NCBI GenBank assembly: GCA_017544125.1
Contig: JAFYET010000255.1
Coordinates: 1-8,682 of the forward strand
DNA length: 8,682 nt
Direction of reading: 5' to 3'
Source: Ruminococcus sp.
Lineage (GTDB): Bacteria; Bacillota; Clostridia; Oscillospirales; Ruminococcaceae
Position numbers and translations under genes: made by a program. Shown piece after piece: positions 1 to 5,403 of this stretch; position 1 is the first letter of the stretch; each line of letters starts with the position of its first letter. Below the pieces are notes generated by a model. That model was not told the origin of the DNA, made no database searches, and saw only the letters and a program-made list of their open reading frames with translations.

Positions 1-1
1 G

Positions 2-262
2 TCTGCTTTTGAATTGGGCAGCCGTGGGATCCGTGTATGCTCACTCAGTCCGGGACTGATCGCCACGGACATGGGTGAGCTTGAAAAGGGTGAAGGTGCA
101 TCAATGCTCAAATACACCGCCGAAAAACGAATGGGGACTCCCGAGGAACTTGGTTTTGCCATCGCTATGGCAGCGGATGAGCGCAATGGGTATCTTGCAG
201 GCGTTGATATTCTTGTTGACGGCGGCAGTGTGAATGGAAAGGAATATAAAAGCAAAGCATAA
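2..262 (+). CDS. Short-chain dehydrogenase/reductase (SDR), C-terminal end, 5' truncated by window edge
   Basis: This is the last 86 residues of an SDR-family NAD(P)-dependent oxidoreductase. It enters the window in frame from base 2. The segment FELGSRGIRVCSLSPG is the typical stretch just after the YxxxK active site, where the PG motif contacts the cofactor. It is followed by a KRMGTPEELG helix and the near-terminal YLAGVDILVDGG strand that closes the Rossmann fold. The catalytic Tyr and Lys and the N-terminal TGxxxGxG lie outside the window, so substrate and cofactor cannot be read. The stop at 260-262 is only about 8 bases from the remnant of a four-helix-bundle gene on the other strand. 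The last ten residues after VDGG (SVNGKEYKSKA) form a slightly long tail. No terminator is evident after the stop. Confidence 0.88.
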   Translation, partial: SAFELGSRGIRVCSLSPGLIATDMGELEKGEGASMLKYTAEKRMGTPEELGFAIAMAADERNGYLAGVDILVDGGSVNGKEYKSKA

Positions 263-269
263 TCTGAAC

Positions 270-392
270 CCTTCTGACTATCTGTTTCGATATAACTGTT
301 TCGTGCTTTTCTTTTATAAGATACTGATTAAGCTTAACTATTCTTGCTGCAAATCTAAGAGATTTTTCAAGCAATGGATTGTTATTGATCAT
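270..392 (-). pseudogene. Truncated four-helix-bundle (S23-type) protein gene
   Basis: From the ATG at 392, about 38 codons encode a sequence matching the N-terminus of the intact gene at 575-925. Over the aligned NPLL(D/E)KSL...ISKQI(I/V)R stretch, 28 of 36 residues are identical. At about position 270 the similarity stops, exactly where the conserved SGTSIGAN motif should follow. The frame then continues antisense through the dehydrogenase gene as meaningless sequence. Two thirds of the protein, helices 2 to 4, are missing, so this is a deletion remnant. Codon choice differs at many synonymous sites from the intact copy, so the two are old paralogues or independent insertions, not a fresh duplication. 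A weak AGAAG ribosome binding site precedes the ATG. Confidence 0.8.
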
Positions 393-409
393 CTTCTGTT
401 ATCTTCTTA

Positions 410-544
410 TTAAAGAATAAAGAAAAAAGAATAAATAATAAAGAATAATACAACAGCGCCATGTATATTGTATTTATTCATTATTATTTATTCTTTCTTA
501 TTTATTATTATAGCCCCATAGCTTTTGCTATGGGGCGCTGTTGT
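410..544 (-). repeat. AT-rich inverted-repeat leader of element copy 1
   Basis: This structured leader lies in front of the truncated S23 gene. Three pairings are visible. The first is a 16-bp perfect AT-rich inverted repeat (426-441 with 481-496), extended past one mismatch by six more pairs (443-448 with 474-479). The second is an 11-bp repeat, ACAACAGCGCC at 450-460 with its complement at 534-544. The third is a 10-bp hairpin with a 4-base loop (513-522 with 527-536). The arms are interleaved: the 450-460 arm sits in the loop of the AT-rich stem and pairs beyond it, which is a pseudoknot order. The 534-544 arm shares three bases with the hairpin, so those two pairings compete. Copy 2 (946-1076) has the same plan with different sequence. 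Confidence 0.75.
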
Positions 545-574
545 GAGTGACGAACGGAAAAGATGACATTCTTA

Positions 575-925
575 TTATTTGTTTTTTACTGTTTTTAGTG
601 AAGCGATAAGTATTTTCTTTATTTCAAGACAATCGCAAAGCATAGACTCGCCGTGTTCTTTTTCAATGTATTCTGACAATATAAGAAGTCTGAGCCAATA
701 CTCCGTCTCGGCTGTCTCTTTCAATGCTATCTGCATTTTAGATATAAAATCGTTTGTGCTTACTCCATAAGCTGCTTCATTAGCATTTGCACCAATGGAG
801 GTGCCGCTCCTTATTATTTGTTTTGAGATAATACTTTCCTTTTTCTCTTTGGTCAGATATTGATATAGCTTAACTATCCGAGCGGCAAATTTCAGTGATT
901 TATCAAGAAGCGGATTGTATTCCAT
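575..925 (-). CDS. Four-helix-bundle protein, S23 / 23S rRNA intervening-sequence protein family
   Basis: This 116-residue protein has the full usual length of the family. It carries family hallmarks: KSLKFAARIVKLYQYL in helix 1, SKQIIRSGTSIGANANEA across the turn into helix 2, and SKMQIALKETAETEYWL in helix 3. The family is known from ORFs inside 23S rRNA intervening sequences (Leptospira, Coxiella), from free-standing genes in many bacteria, and from the related Avd protein of diversity-generating retroelements. Members form oligomeric helical bundles with a basic, nucleic-acid-binding character; the precise role of free-standing copies is not established. AGGGG about 9 bases before the ATG at 925 supports the start. 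It lies about 150 bases downstream of tRNA-Tyr on the same strand with no convincing promoter of its own, so co-transcription with the tRNAs is plausible. No reverse transcriptase or variable-repeat pair is present, which argues against an Avd role. Confidence 0.9.
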   Translation of the reverse strand: MEYNPLLDKSLKFAARIVKLYQYLTKEKKESIISKQIIRSGTSIGANANEAAYGVSTNDFISKMQIALKETAETEYWLRLLILSEYIEKEHGESMLCDCLEIKKILIASLKTVKNK

Positions 926-945
926 AATATCAGCCCCTATTATTT

Positions 946-1076
946 AATGAATAATGAAAAATGAATAATGAATAGTGAATAATACAGAAACGCCCTGTTC
1001 AGCATTCTGCATTCTTCATTATTCATTATTCACTATTCATTAAGCCCCCGGCGCATTAGCGACGAGGGCGTTTCTG
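946..1076 (-). repeat. AT-rich inverted-repeat leader of element copy 2
   Basis: This leader of the intact S23 gene reaches the tRNA-Tyr 3' end. Four structures are visible. AATGAATAATGAA-type tandem units fill 946-983. An 18-bp perfect inverted repeat joins 966-983 with 1025-1042. A 12-bp perfect repeat, CAGAAACGCCCT at 985-996, pairs with 1065-1076. A hairpin spans 1044-1069, with minus-strand pairing of seven pairs including one G-U, one mismatch, three more pairs and a UAAU loop. The 985-996 arm lies in the loop of the AT-rich stem and its partner lies beyond it, giving the same interleaved order as copy 1. The partner arm also overlaps the hairpin by five bases. Both copies have AATAATACA just before the first GC-rich arm and TA(A)GCCCC at the hairpin. 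Confidence 0.78.
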
Positions 1077-1159
1077 GTGGGAGAGGATGGATTCGAACCA
1101 TCGAAGCTGAAAGCAACAGATTTACAGTCTGCCCCCTTTGGCCACTCGGGAACTCTCCC
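1075..1159 (-). tRNA. tRNA-Tyr (anticodon GTA)
   Basis: An 85-nt class II tRNA with encoded CCA. The acceptor stem GGGAGAG/CTCTCCC, D-arm, anticodon stem CAGA/TCTG with loop CTGTAAA (anticodon GTA at 1123-1125), long variable arm and T-arm GATGGTTCGAATCCATC are all visible. It is the second gene of a Thr-Tyr tRNA unit. Its CCA end coincides with the outer arm of the adjacent inverted-repeat element, which shares the last two bases. Confidence 0.97.
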
Positions 1160-1172
1160 ATATTAAATTAAA

Positions 1173-1248
1173 TGGAGCTGGTGGACGGACTCGAACCCCC
1201 GACCTGCTGATTACAAATCAGCTGCTCTACCAACTGAGCTACACCAGC
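1173..1248 (-). tRNA. tRNA-Thr (anticodon TGT)
   Basis: A 76-nt tRNA with encoded CCA. The acceptor GCTGGTG pairs with the 3' CCAGC arm, the D-arm is AGCTCAGTTGGTAGAGC, the anticodon stem CTGAT/ATCAG carries loop TTTGTAA (TGT at 1213-1215), and the T-loop is GGTTCGAGTCC. It is first in the unit, 13 bases ahead of tRNA-Tyr, behind the promoter at 1286-1314. Confidence 0.97.
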
Positions 1249-1285
1249 GTGGTGTGCTGCGTTCTTCGGTCTCGCAACATATAAT

Positions 1286-1314
1286 ATTTTATCACAAAAA
1301 GTGCTTCGTGTCAA
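1286..1314 (-). promoter_or_regulatory. Sigma-A-type promoter of the tRNA-Thr/Tyr unit
   Basis: On the minus strand, TTGACA (1309-1314), a 17-base spacer and TAAAAT (1286-1291) form a near-consensus promoter. It lies about 38 bases before the first base of tRNA-Thr. No competing promoter is seen nearer to the tRNAs. Confidence 0.85.
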
Positions 1315-1483
1315 GCGTTATTCGCAATCTTTACATTTTGTTCATTTATCTCCTCCCGCTTTGTCGCTCCCGTCGGTTTTAATAAATAAAAGCACGAAAA
1401 CTTGTGAGATGCTACAAAAATGCTTGCTCTCATATCACATTAAGCCCCCTCAGCGCATCTTAATGTATGAAAGGCTTTAATGC
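1315..1483. other. Intergenic stretch between tRNA promoter and sigma-factor promoter, with one inverted repeat
   Basis: No gene is seen here. It separates the divergently transcribed tRNA unit and sigma-factor operon. The only clear structure is an 8-bp perfect inverted repeat, ACATTAAG (1437-1444) with CTTAATGT (1459-1466), arms 14 bases apart. It ends 17 bases before the -35 box of the sigma-factor promoter and could be an operator. The AT-rich stretch near 1380-1400 shows nothing recognisable. Confidence 0.45.
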
Positions 1484-1512
1484 TTGAATAGATGCCGTAA
1501 AAATGCTATAAT
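1484..1512 (+). promoter_or_regulatory. Housekeeping promoter of the ECF sigma operon
   Basis: TTGAAT (1484-1489), a 17-base spacer and TATAAT (1507-1512), with TG at the extended -10 position (TGCTATAAT). It lies 32 bases before the ATG at 1545. This is a sigma-A pattern. No convincing ECF-type TGAAAC/CGTA pair with correct spacing is present, so autoregulation by the ECF factor is not supported at this site. Confidence 0.8.
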
Positions 1513-1544
1513 ATAGAATAATCATAAAAGGGGGAGGTGTGTGT

Positions 1545-2075
1545 ATGATTGTGGTGACTGCGGCACTGATAGACGACGACAGCGATAGAGAGCAATTTCG
1601 TAGATTGTTTAAAAAATATAAGAGCCGTGTCTATGCGGCAGCGTATCGCCTGCTCTCAAATGAAGCGCTTGCTGAGGAGGCTGTGCAGGAGACTTTTCTG
1701 TGCCTTGCAAAGAACTATTCGATAGTAAAGCGTTTGGAAGAGCGACAGCTTGAGAGCTATATCATCATATGCGCACGCACCGCTGCACTTGGTACATACA
1801 GAAAGGAAAAGAGGCACCTGCAAAGTGAGCGCCTTGATGATTCCGAAGTGACAGATGAGAGTTTCTCGTGTGTGGATAAAGCAGAGTTAAGGGCTGCCAT
1901 AGCCTCGCTCGGCAGTGCCGACAGACAGGTGCTTTATCTTTACTATGTGCTTGGACTTGACGGTAAGCAGCTGGGCAGTACGCTCGGCATATCGGCATCG
2001 GCGGCAAGAAAGCGTGCCCAGTATGCCCGCACACGACTTAAATCAGCGCTTGAAGGAGGTAATGATGATGAGTGA
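1545..2075 (+). CDS. ECF-type RNA polymerase sigma factor
   Basis: A 176-residue extracytoplasmic-function sigma factor with only regions 2 and 4. Region 2 covers about residues 21-88 (LFKKYKSRVYAAAYRLL, then EALAEEAVQETFLCLAKNY, the -10 recognition part). Region 4 covers about 118-170 (IASLGSADRQVLYLYYVLGL, then a helix-turn-helix KQLGSTLGISASAARKRAQYARTRL for the -35 box). The start is set by GGGGGAGG at 1530-1537, seven bases before the ATG at 1545; a GTG six bases upstream would overlap that site. The 3' end overlaps the next gene, the usual arrangement for a sigma factor and its membrane anti-sigma partner. Which signal it answers cannot be read. Confidence 0.9.
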   Translation: MIVVTAALIDDDSDREQFRRLFKKYKSRVYAAAYRLLSNEALAEEAVQETFLCLAKNYSIVKRLEERQLESYIIICARTAALGTYRKEKRHLQSERLDDSEVTDESFSCVDKAELRAAIASLGSADRQVLYLYYVLGLDGKQLGSTLGISASAARKRAQYARTRLKSALEGGNDDE

Positions 2076-3000
2076 TATGGCAGTATTTATAAGTGAGCTT
2101 GCCGATGTGACAGAGGGTGAACTTGGCGCTCTACCGCAGGGCATTGAGCATATCTTTTCACACAAATTCAATAAAAAGATGTCACGCCTTATCAATGCTT
2201 TTCCGAGCAGAGCGGCGGTGTTTGCCGTGCAGCACAGAGGGCGCACCTGTGTATATGCTGCGCTGCTGGCAATTGCTATTCTGTCGCCCTTTGTTTACCG
2301 TGGCGTTATCGGCGTTTTCACACCAATGAGCGAGGATGATCCGCCGCCGCAGGGCTATGTCGAAATGCAAGGCGACTATGACATCTACGGAATGTACATA
2401 GAATACGCTCAGAGCTTCCATACCAAGCACGGGCCGTTTTTCTATAATGCTTCCCCCGACCTTACGGGCAAGATACACCCCGAGCCTTCACCGAACAGTA
2501 TGTCGGTACGGGCTGCGCACATCTCCGACGGCAGATGCAAAAGCGATGCATTGCTGATAGTAAATATCAAAGACGACGGCGAGGTGAGAAAGCACGAGCT
2601 GACAAACGACAATATCCTATACACCGAGGCCGAGGTGATATATGACATTGAAGATAAAAACAGCGAGCTCAGTCCTAAAATGACCGTGACCCTCAGCCTG
2701 AATCTCGGCTGGGAAACCGACAGCATACGTTTTGAAAAGGGCAGGCGTATGCTCGTTATGGGAACAAAGCTCAACGACGGCAGCTATAGCCCTGTGTGGG
2801 GGCTTGACTCCTGTTTTTATATAAACGACAGCGGTGTGCAGTGCACAGAGCTTGCCGAGGGTACAGCCGATATCACCGTCACAAGCCTGACCGACACCCC
2901 TGCCTGCACAAAATACGACGGTCTGCCGTTATATGCTGCGGTGTACGATATGCAAAACGGCGAGGATATCCTCGATCACGAAAATGGCGACAGCAAATAA
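2068..3000 (+). CDS. Membrane-anchored putative anti-sigma factor with large extracytoplasmic domain
   Basis: A 310-residue protein. The N-terminal part of about 60 residues is likely cytoplasmic and would bind the sigma factor. One membrane helix follows at about 61-84 (CVYAALLAIAILSPFVYRGV). Then comes a Pro/Asp-rich linker (SEDDPPPQG) and an extracytoplasmic region of about 215 residues rich in beta-type sequence. I do not recognise a named domain. The anti-sigma call rests on topology, on position behind an ECF sigma gene and on the overlapping reading frames. Three consecutive ATGs lie at 2062, 2065 and 2068; AAGGAGG at 2053-2059 is best spaced for 2068, which overlaps the sigma stop codon by eight bases and suggests coupled translation. 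No zinc-binding HxxxCxxC anti-sigma motif is present. Confidence 0.72.
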   Translation: MSDMAVFISELADVTEGELGALPQGIEHIFSHKFNKKMSRLINAFPSRAAVFAVQHRGRTCVYAALLAIAILSPFVYRGVIGVFTPMSEDDPPPQGYVEMQGDYDIYGMYIEYAQSFHTKHGPFFYNASPDLTGKIHPEPSPNSMSVRAAHISDGRCKSDALLIVNIKDDGEVRKHELTNDNILYTEAEVIYDIEDKNSELSPKMTVTLSLNLGWETDSIRFEKGRRMLVMGTKLNDGSYSPVWGLDSCFYINDSGVQCTELAEGTADITVTSLTDTPACTKYDGLPLYAAVYDMQNGEDILDHENGDSK

Positions 3001-3019
3001 CACTTATACGGTAATATAA

Positions 3020-3044
3020 AAAAGGAGCTTTCACAGCTCCTTTT
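3020..3044. terminator. Bidirectional intrinsic terminator between convergent genes
   Basis: A 10-bp perfect stem (AAAAGGAGCT at 3020-3029 with AGCTCCTTTT at 3035-3044) and a 5-base loop. A T-rich run follows on the plus strand and an A-rich run precedes it, giving a U-run for either direction. It can end both the anti-sigma transcript and the metalloregulator transcript, whose stop lies three bases away. Confidence 0.88.
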
Positions 3045-3046
3045 AT

Positions 3047-3424
3047 TTATTGCTTGTTATACTTCTTTACAAAATCCGTGAGCTTGTTGTAGGTCTCGGC
3101 AGATATCACGTGCTCTACCTGACAAGCGTCCTCAGCGGCATTCTCCTCGCTTACGTGTAGAATGTCCTTGAAGAACTCGGTCAGAAGACAGTGCCGCCCG
3201 TAAACGTCCTCTGCCTTCTCACGCCCTACCTCTGTCAGTAAAAGCGAGCCGTCCTTTTCAACGGTAATGAACCCGCCGTCCTTTAAAAGCGATACGGCAC
3301 GGCTCACCGAGGGCTTTGAGAACCCCAGCTCGTTTGCTACATCTATGGATCTTACCTGCGCCTTGCGCTTGCCTATTATGAGGATAGCCTCTAAGTAATC
3401 CTCACCCGATTTTCTCAGTGCCAT
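3047..3424 (-). CDS. DtxR/MntR-family metal-dependent transcriptional repressor
   Basis: A 125-residue two-domain regulator that would repress metal-uptake genes when loaded with Fe(II) or Mn(II). The winged helix-turn-helix is at about 24-64 (SIDVANELGFSKPSVSRAVSLL). The metal-binding and dimerisation helices follow (YGRHCLLTEFF, then DACQVEHVISAET). By comparison with the family, likely ligands are D9, E12, H78, C101, E104 and H105. D9 resembles the Mn-type site of MntR, while Cys at 101 resembles DtxR/IdeR, so metal preference is unclear. The C-terminal SH3-like domain of DtxR is absent, giving MntR-like length. AAAGGAAG lies about 8 bases before the ATG. It follows aspS by 49 bases on the same strand, so co-transcription is possible. 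Confidence 0.88.
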   Translation of the reverse strand: MALRKSGEDYLEAILIIGKRKAQVRSIDVANELGFSKPSVSRAVSLLKDGGFITVEKDGSLLLTEVGREKAEDVYGRHCLLTEFFKDILHVSEENAAEDACQVEHVISAETYNKLTDFVKKYNKQ

Positions 3425-3473
3425 ATTGCTCTTCCTTTCCTGCTGAAAGTTTTTGTGCGGGTATTCCCGCTCC

Positions 3474-5246
3474 TTACTCGGTTACTGTTTTTATGTGTAA
3501 TTCTTCAAGCTGCTTGTCGTCTACCACTGCCGGGCACTGGCTCATAAGCTCGCTTGCGTTCTGTACCTTGGGGAATGCTGTTACGTCTCTTAAGCTCTGT
3601 GCGCCGCAGATTATCATGGCTATTCTGTCAAGACCTATGCCCATGCCGCCGTGCGGGGGTGCAGCGTACTTGTATGCGTCAACCAGGAAGCCGAACTTCT
3701 GCTCGATCTCTTCCTTGCCCATGCCAAGCAGCTCAAACATCTTCTCCTGTAATGCACAGTCGGTTATTCTCATAGAGCCCGATGAAAGCTCAACGCCGTT
3801 AAGCACTAAGTCCCACGCCTGCGCTCTTACCTTTTCGGGGTCGCTCTCTAAATACTGTACGCATTCGTCCATCGGCATGGTGAAGGGGTGGTGCATGGCT
3901 ACCCATGTGCCGCTCTCCTCGTCATACTCAAAGAAGGGCATCTCGGTTATCCAGAGGAAGTTGTGCTTGCTCTCGTCGATAAGCTCAAGCCTCTTGCCCA
4001 TTATAAGCCTCAGTGCGCCCAGTGTGGGGAGTGTCACCTTGTCCTTGTCGGCAACTATGATAACAACGTCACCCTTGCTTGCCCCCACCTGTGTGAGCAT
4101 CTCATCAAGCTCGCCCTCTTTTAAGAACTTGCCGAATGAGCAGCTCGGTGCGTCCTCGACCCAGCGCACGTAAGCAAGACCCTTAGCGCCTATGCCCTTT
4201 GCGTGCTCGGTGAGCTTGTCTATCTCTTTTCTTGTGTAAACAGATGCTGCGTTCTTTGCAACAACAGCCCTTACCGAGCCGCCGTTCTCTACTGCGCCCT
4301 TGAATACTACAAAGTCCGTCTTGCCTGCCCATTCAGAGATATTCTGTATCTCCATGCCAAAGCGTGTGTCTGGCTTGTCAGAGCCGTATCTGTTCATGGC
4401 ATCTGCAAATGTCAGCCTCGGCAGCGGAAGAGCTATCTCCTCGCCGAGAACTTCCTTGAACAGCCTGCTTACAAAGCCCTCAACGCAGCCCTGAATGTCC
4501 TCCTGATCAACGAATGACATTTCAAGGTCTATCTGTGTGAACTCCGGCTGCCTGTCAGCACGCAGATCCTCGTCACGGAAGCATCTTGCAAGCTGTATGT
4601 AGCGGTCAAAGCCCGATATCATAAGCAGCTGCTTGTATATCTGCGGTGACTGGGGCAGTGCGTAGAACTTGCCCGGGTGTACTCTCGACGGCACAAGATA
4701 GTCTCTCGCACCCTCGGGGGTCGATTTCATGAACATCGGTGTCTCTATCTCGATAAACCCGTTCTCGTAGAAATAATCCCTTGCCACCTTTGCTATGTTG
4801 TGGCGTGTGATTATGTTGTTCTGAAGCCTCGGGTTCCTGAGGTCAAGATAGCGGTATTTGAGCTTTAGCTCTTCATTGACCTTGTCTGAGTTAGTTACCT
4901 CAAAGGGCGTTGTCTCCGCACGTGAGAGTATGCGCAGGTCGGTAACGTGTATCTCTATCTGCCCTGTTTTGAGCTTGTCGTTTACGCTCTCACGCTTTCT
5001 TACATCGCCCTTGACCATGAGCACGTCCTCAGCCCTTACCGTCTGAGCCTTTGCAAATATCTCCCTGTCGGTCGCATCGCCGAAGGTCAGCTGCACAAGC
5101 CCTGTCCTGTCACGCAGGTTTATGAAGATAAGGTTGCCCATATCTCTTACTCTGTCAGTAAATCCGCAGACAACTACCTCCTGCTCGGTGTTAGGCACCT
5201 CACCGCAGTAGTGTGTTCTCTTAAGACCCTTCATACTGTCGTTCAT
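3474..5246 (-). CDS. aspS: Aspartyl-tRNA synthetase
   Basis: A 590-residue bacterial-type class II AspRS that charges tRNA-Asp in the cytoplasm. The domains in order are the N-terminal OB-fold anticodon-binding domain (1-110, CGFTDRVRDMGNLIFINLRD), motif 1 (IEIETPMFMKSTPEGARDYL, about 165-184), motif 2 (FRDEDLRADRQPEFTQID, 223-240), the bacterial GAD insertion (about 290-415), the HHPFT motif at 452 and motif 3 (GIGLDRIAMIICG, 536-548). Length and all signature residues are intact. The position just before the Gly of RDMGN, where non-discriminating AspRS enzymes often carry His, is Met here, closer to the discriminating Leu type; this is weak evidence. AAGGAAG about 10 bases upstream supports the start at 5246. 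A possible promoter lies at 5284-5313, inside the toxin-antitoxin region. Confidence 0.98.
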   Translation of the reverse strand: MNDSMKGLKRTHYCGEVPNTEQEVVVCGFTDRVRDMGNLIFINLRDRTGLVQLTFGDATDREIFAKAQTVRAEDVLMVKGDVRKRESVNDKLKTGQIEIHVTDLRILSRAETTPFEVTNSDKVNEELKLKYRYLDLRNPRLQNNIITRHNIAKVARDYFYENGFIEIETPMFMKSTPEGARDYLVPSRVHPGKFYALPQSPQIYKQLLMISGFDRYIQLARCFRDEDLRADRQPEFTQIDLEMSFVDQEDIQGCVEGFVSRLFKEVLGEEIALPLPRLTFADAMNRYGSDKPDTRFGMEIQNISEWAGKTDFVVFKGAVENGGSVRAVVAKNAASVYTRKEIDKLTEHAKGIGAKGLAYVRWVEDAPSCSFGKFLKEGELDEMLTQVGASKGDVVIIVADKDKVTLPTLGALRLIMGKRLELIDESKHNFLWITEMPFFEYDEESGTWVAMHHPFTMPMDECVQYLESDPEKVRAQAWDLVLNGVELSSGSMRITDCALQEKMFELLGMGKEEIEQKFGFLVDAYKYAAPPHGGMGIGLDRIAMIICGAQSLRDVTAFPKVQNASELMSQCPAVVDDKQLEELHIKTVTE

Positions 5247-5273
5247 ATCTATTTACTTCCTTTCGGTAAACTA

Positions 5274-5302
5274 TTGACAATTCATTATATATATGCTATA
5301 AT
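5274..5302 (+). promoter_or_regulatory. Consensus promoter of the antisense antitoxin RNA
   Basis: TTGACA (5274-5279), 17 bases, then TATAAT (5297-5302) with TG at the extended -10 position. Every position matches consensus. No plus-strand gene follows, but a hairpin terminator does about 60 bases downstream of the likely start near 5309, as expected for a small RNA. Confidence 0.88.
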
Positions 5303-5313
5303 AATACATACAA
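5284..5313 (-). promoter_or_regulatory. Possible aspS promoter overlapping the antitoxin promoter
   Basis: On the minus strand, TTGTAT (5308-5313), 18 bases, then TATAAT (5284-5289), giving a leader of about 30 bases before aspS. The -35 box matches at three of six positions. It overlaps the antitoxin promoter on the opposite strand. Readthrough from the toxin transcript is the alternative source of aspS mRNA. Confidence 0.4.
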
Positions 5314-5403
5314 AGAGGTGCTCGCTGTAAGCGGTCTCCTCCTAAGTAGTGTTATATTTGATAATAACCGCCTTATTTGGAAGTCAGGCGGTTATTTCTT
5401 TTT
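5309..5403 (+). ncRNA. Putative type I antitoxin RNA, antisense to the toxin mRNA 3' end
   Basis: A predicted RNA of about 95 nt, inferred from the consensus promoter at 5274-5302 and the stem at 5363-5396 followed by TTATTTCTTTTTA. Its 3' half is fully complementary to the toxin mRNA 3' untranslated region and last toxin codons, the geometry of txpA/RatA-type loci. The 5' half carries a short stem (CGC-TGTAA-GCG near 5323-5333) and TCCTCCT at 5337-5343, complementary to a Shine-Dalgarno sequence. The exact ends are inferred. Confidence 0.72.
5363..5396. terminator. Shared terminator stem of toxin mRNA and antitoxin RNA
   Basis: A 10-bp perfect stem, AATAACCGCC (5363-5372) with GGCGGTTATT (5387-5396), and a 14-base loop. 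On the plus strand a U-rich tail follows (TTTCTTTTTA), so termination of the antitoxin RNA is convincing. On the minus strand the tail is ATCAAATATAAC, so termination there looks weaker and toxin transcripts may leak towards aspS. The toxin stop codon TAA lies within the stem. Confidence 0.82.

Noticed and set aside
165..270. Continuation of the truncated S23 reading frame antisense to the dehydrogenase gene
   Set aside because: Similarity to the intact protein ends at about 270. The rest is the complement of a conserved SDR C-terminus and has no family features.
575..925. Avd accessory protein of a diversity-generating retroelement
   Set aside because: Avd belongs to the same fold family, but no reverse transcriptase, template/variable repeat pair or target gene is present in the window.
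946..1042. CRISPR-like or simple microsatellite array in the AATGAATAATGAA stretch
   Set aside because: Units are short, irregular and without spacers. The two halves are complementary to each other, which fits a stem and not an array.
1065..1159. tRNA attachment site of an integrative element
   Set aside because: The sequence next to the tRNA-Tyr 3' end forms an inverted repeat, but no direct copy of the tRNA end and no integrase is present in the window.
1468..1499. ECF-type autoregulatory promoter (TGAAAG ... CGTA) ahead of the sigma gene
   Set aside because: The two motifs are 22 bases apart, too far for an ECF promoter. The TTGAAT-N17-TATAAT promoter explains the start better.
3457..3470. 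GCGGG-TATT-CCCGC hairpin between aspS and the metalloregulator as terminator
   Set aside because: Only five base pairs and no U-run on the minus strand. It overlaps no other signal, so it is unlikely to separate the two genes.
3418..4173. 251-codon open frame on the plus strand
   Set aside because: It is antisense to aspS, a complete and conserved gene. The translation is low-complexity Ser/Leu/Pro-rich and has no suitable ribosome binding site.
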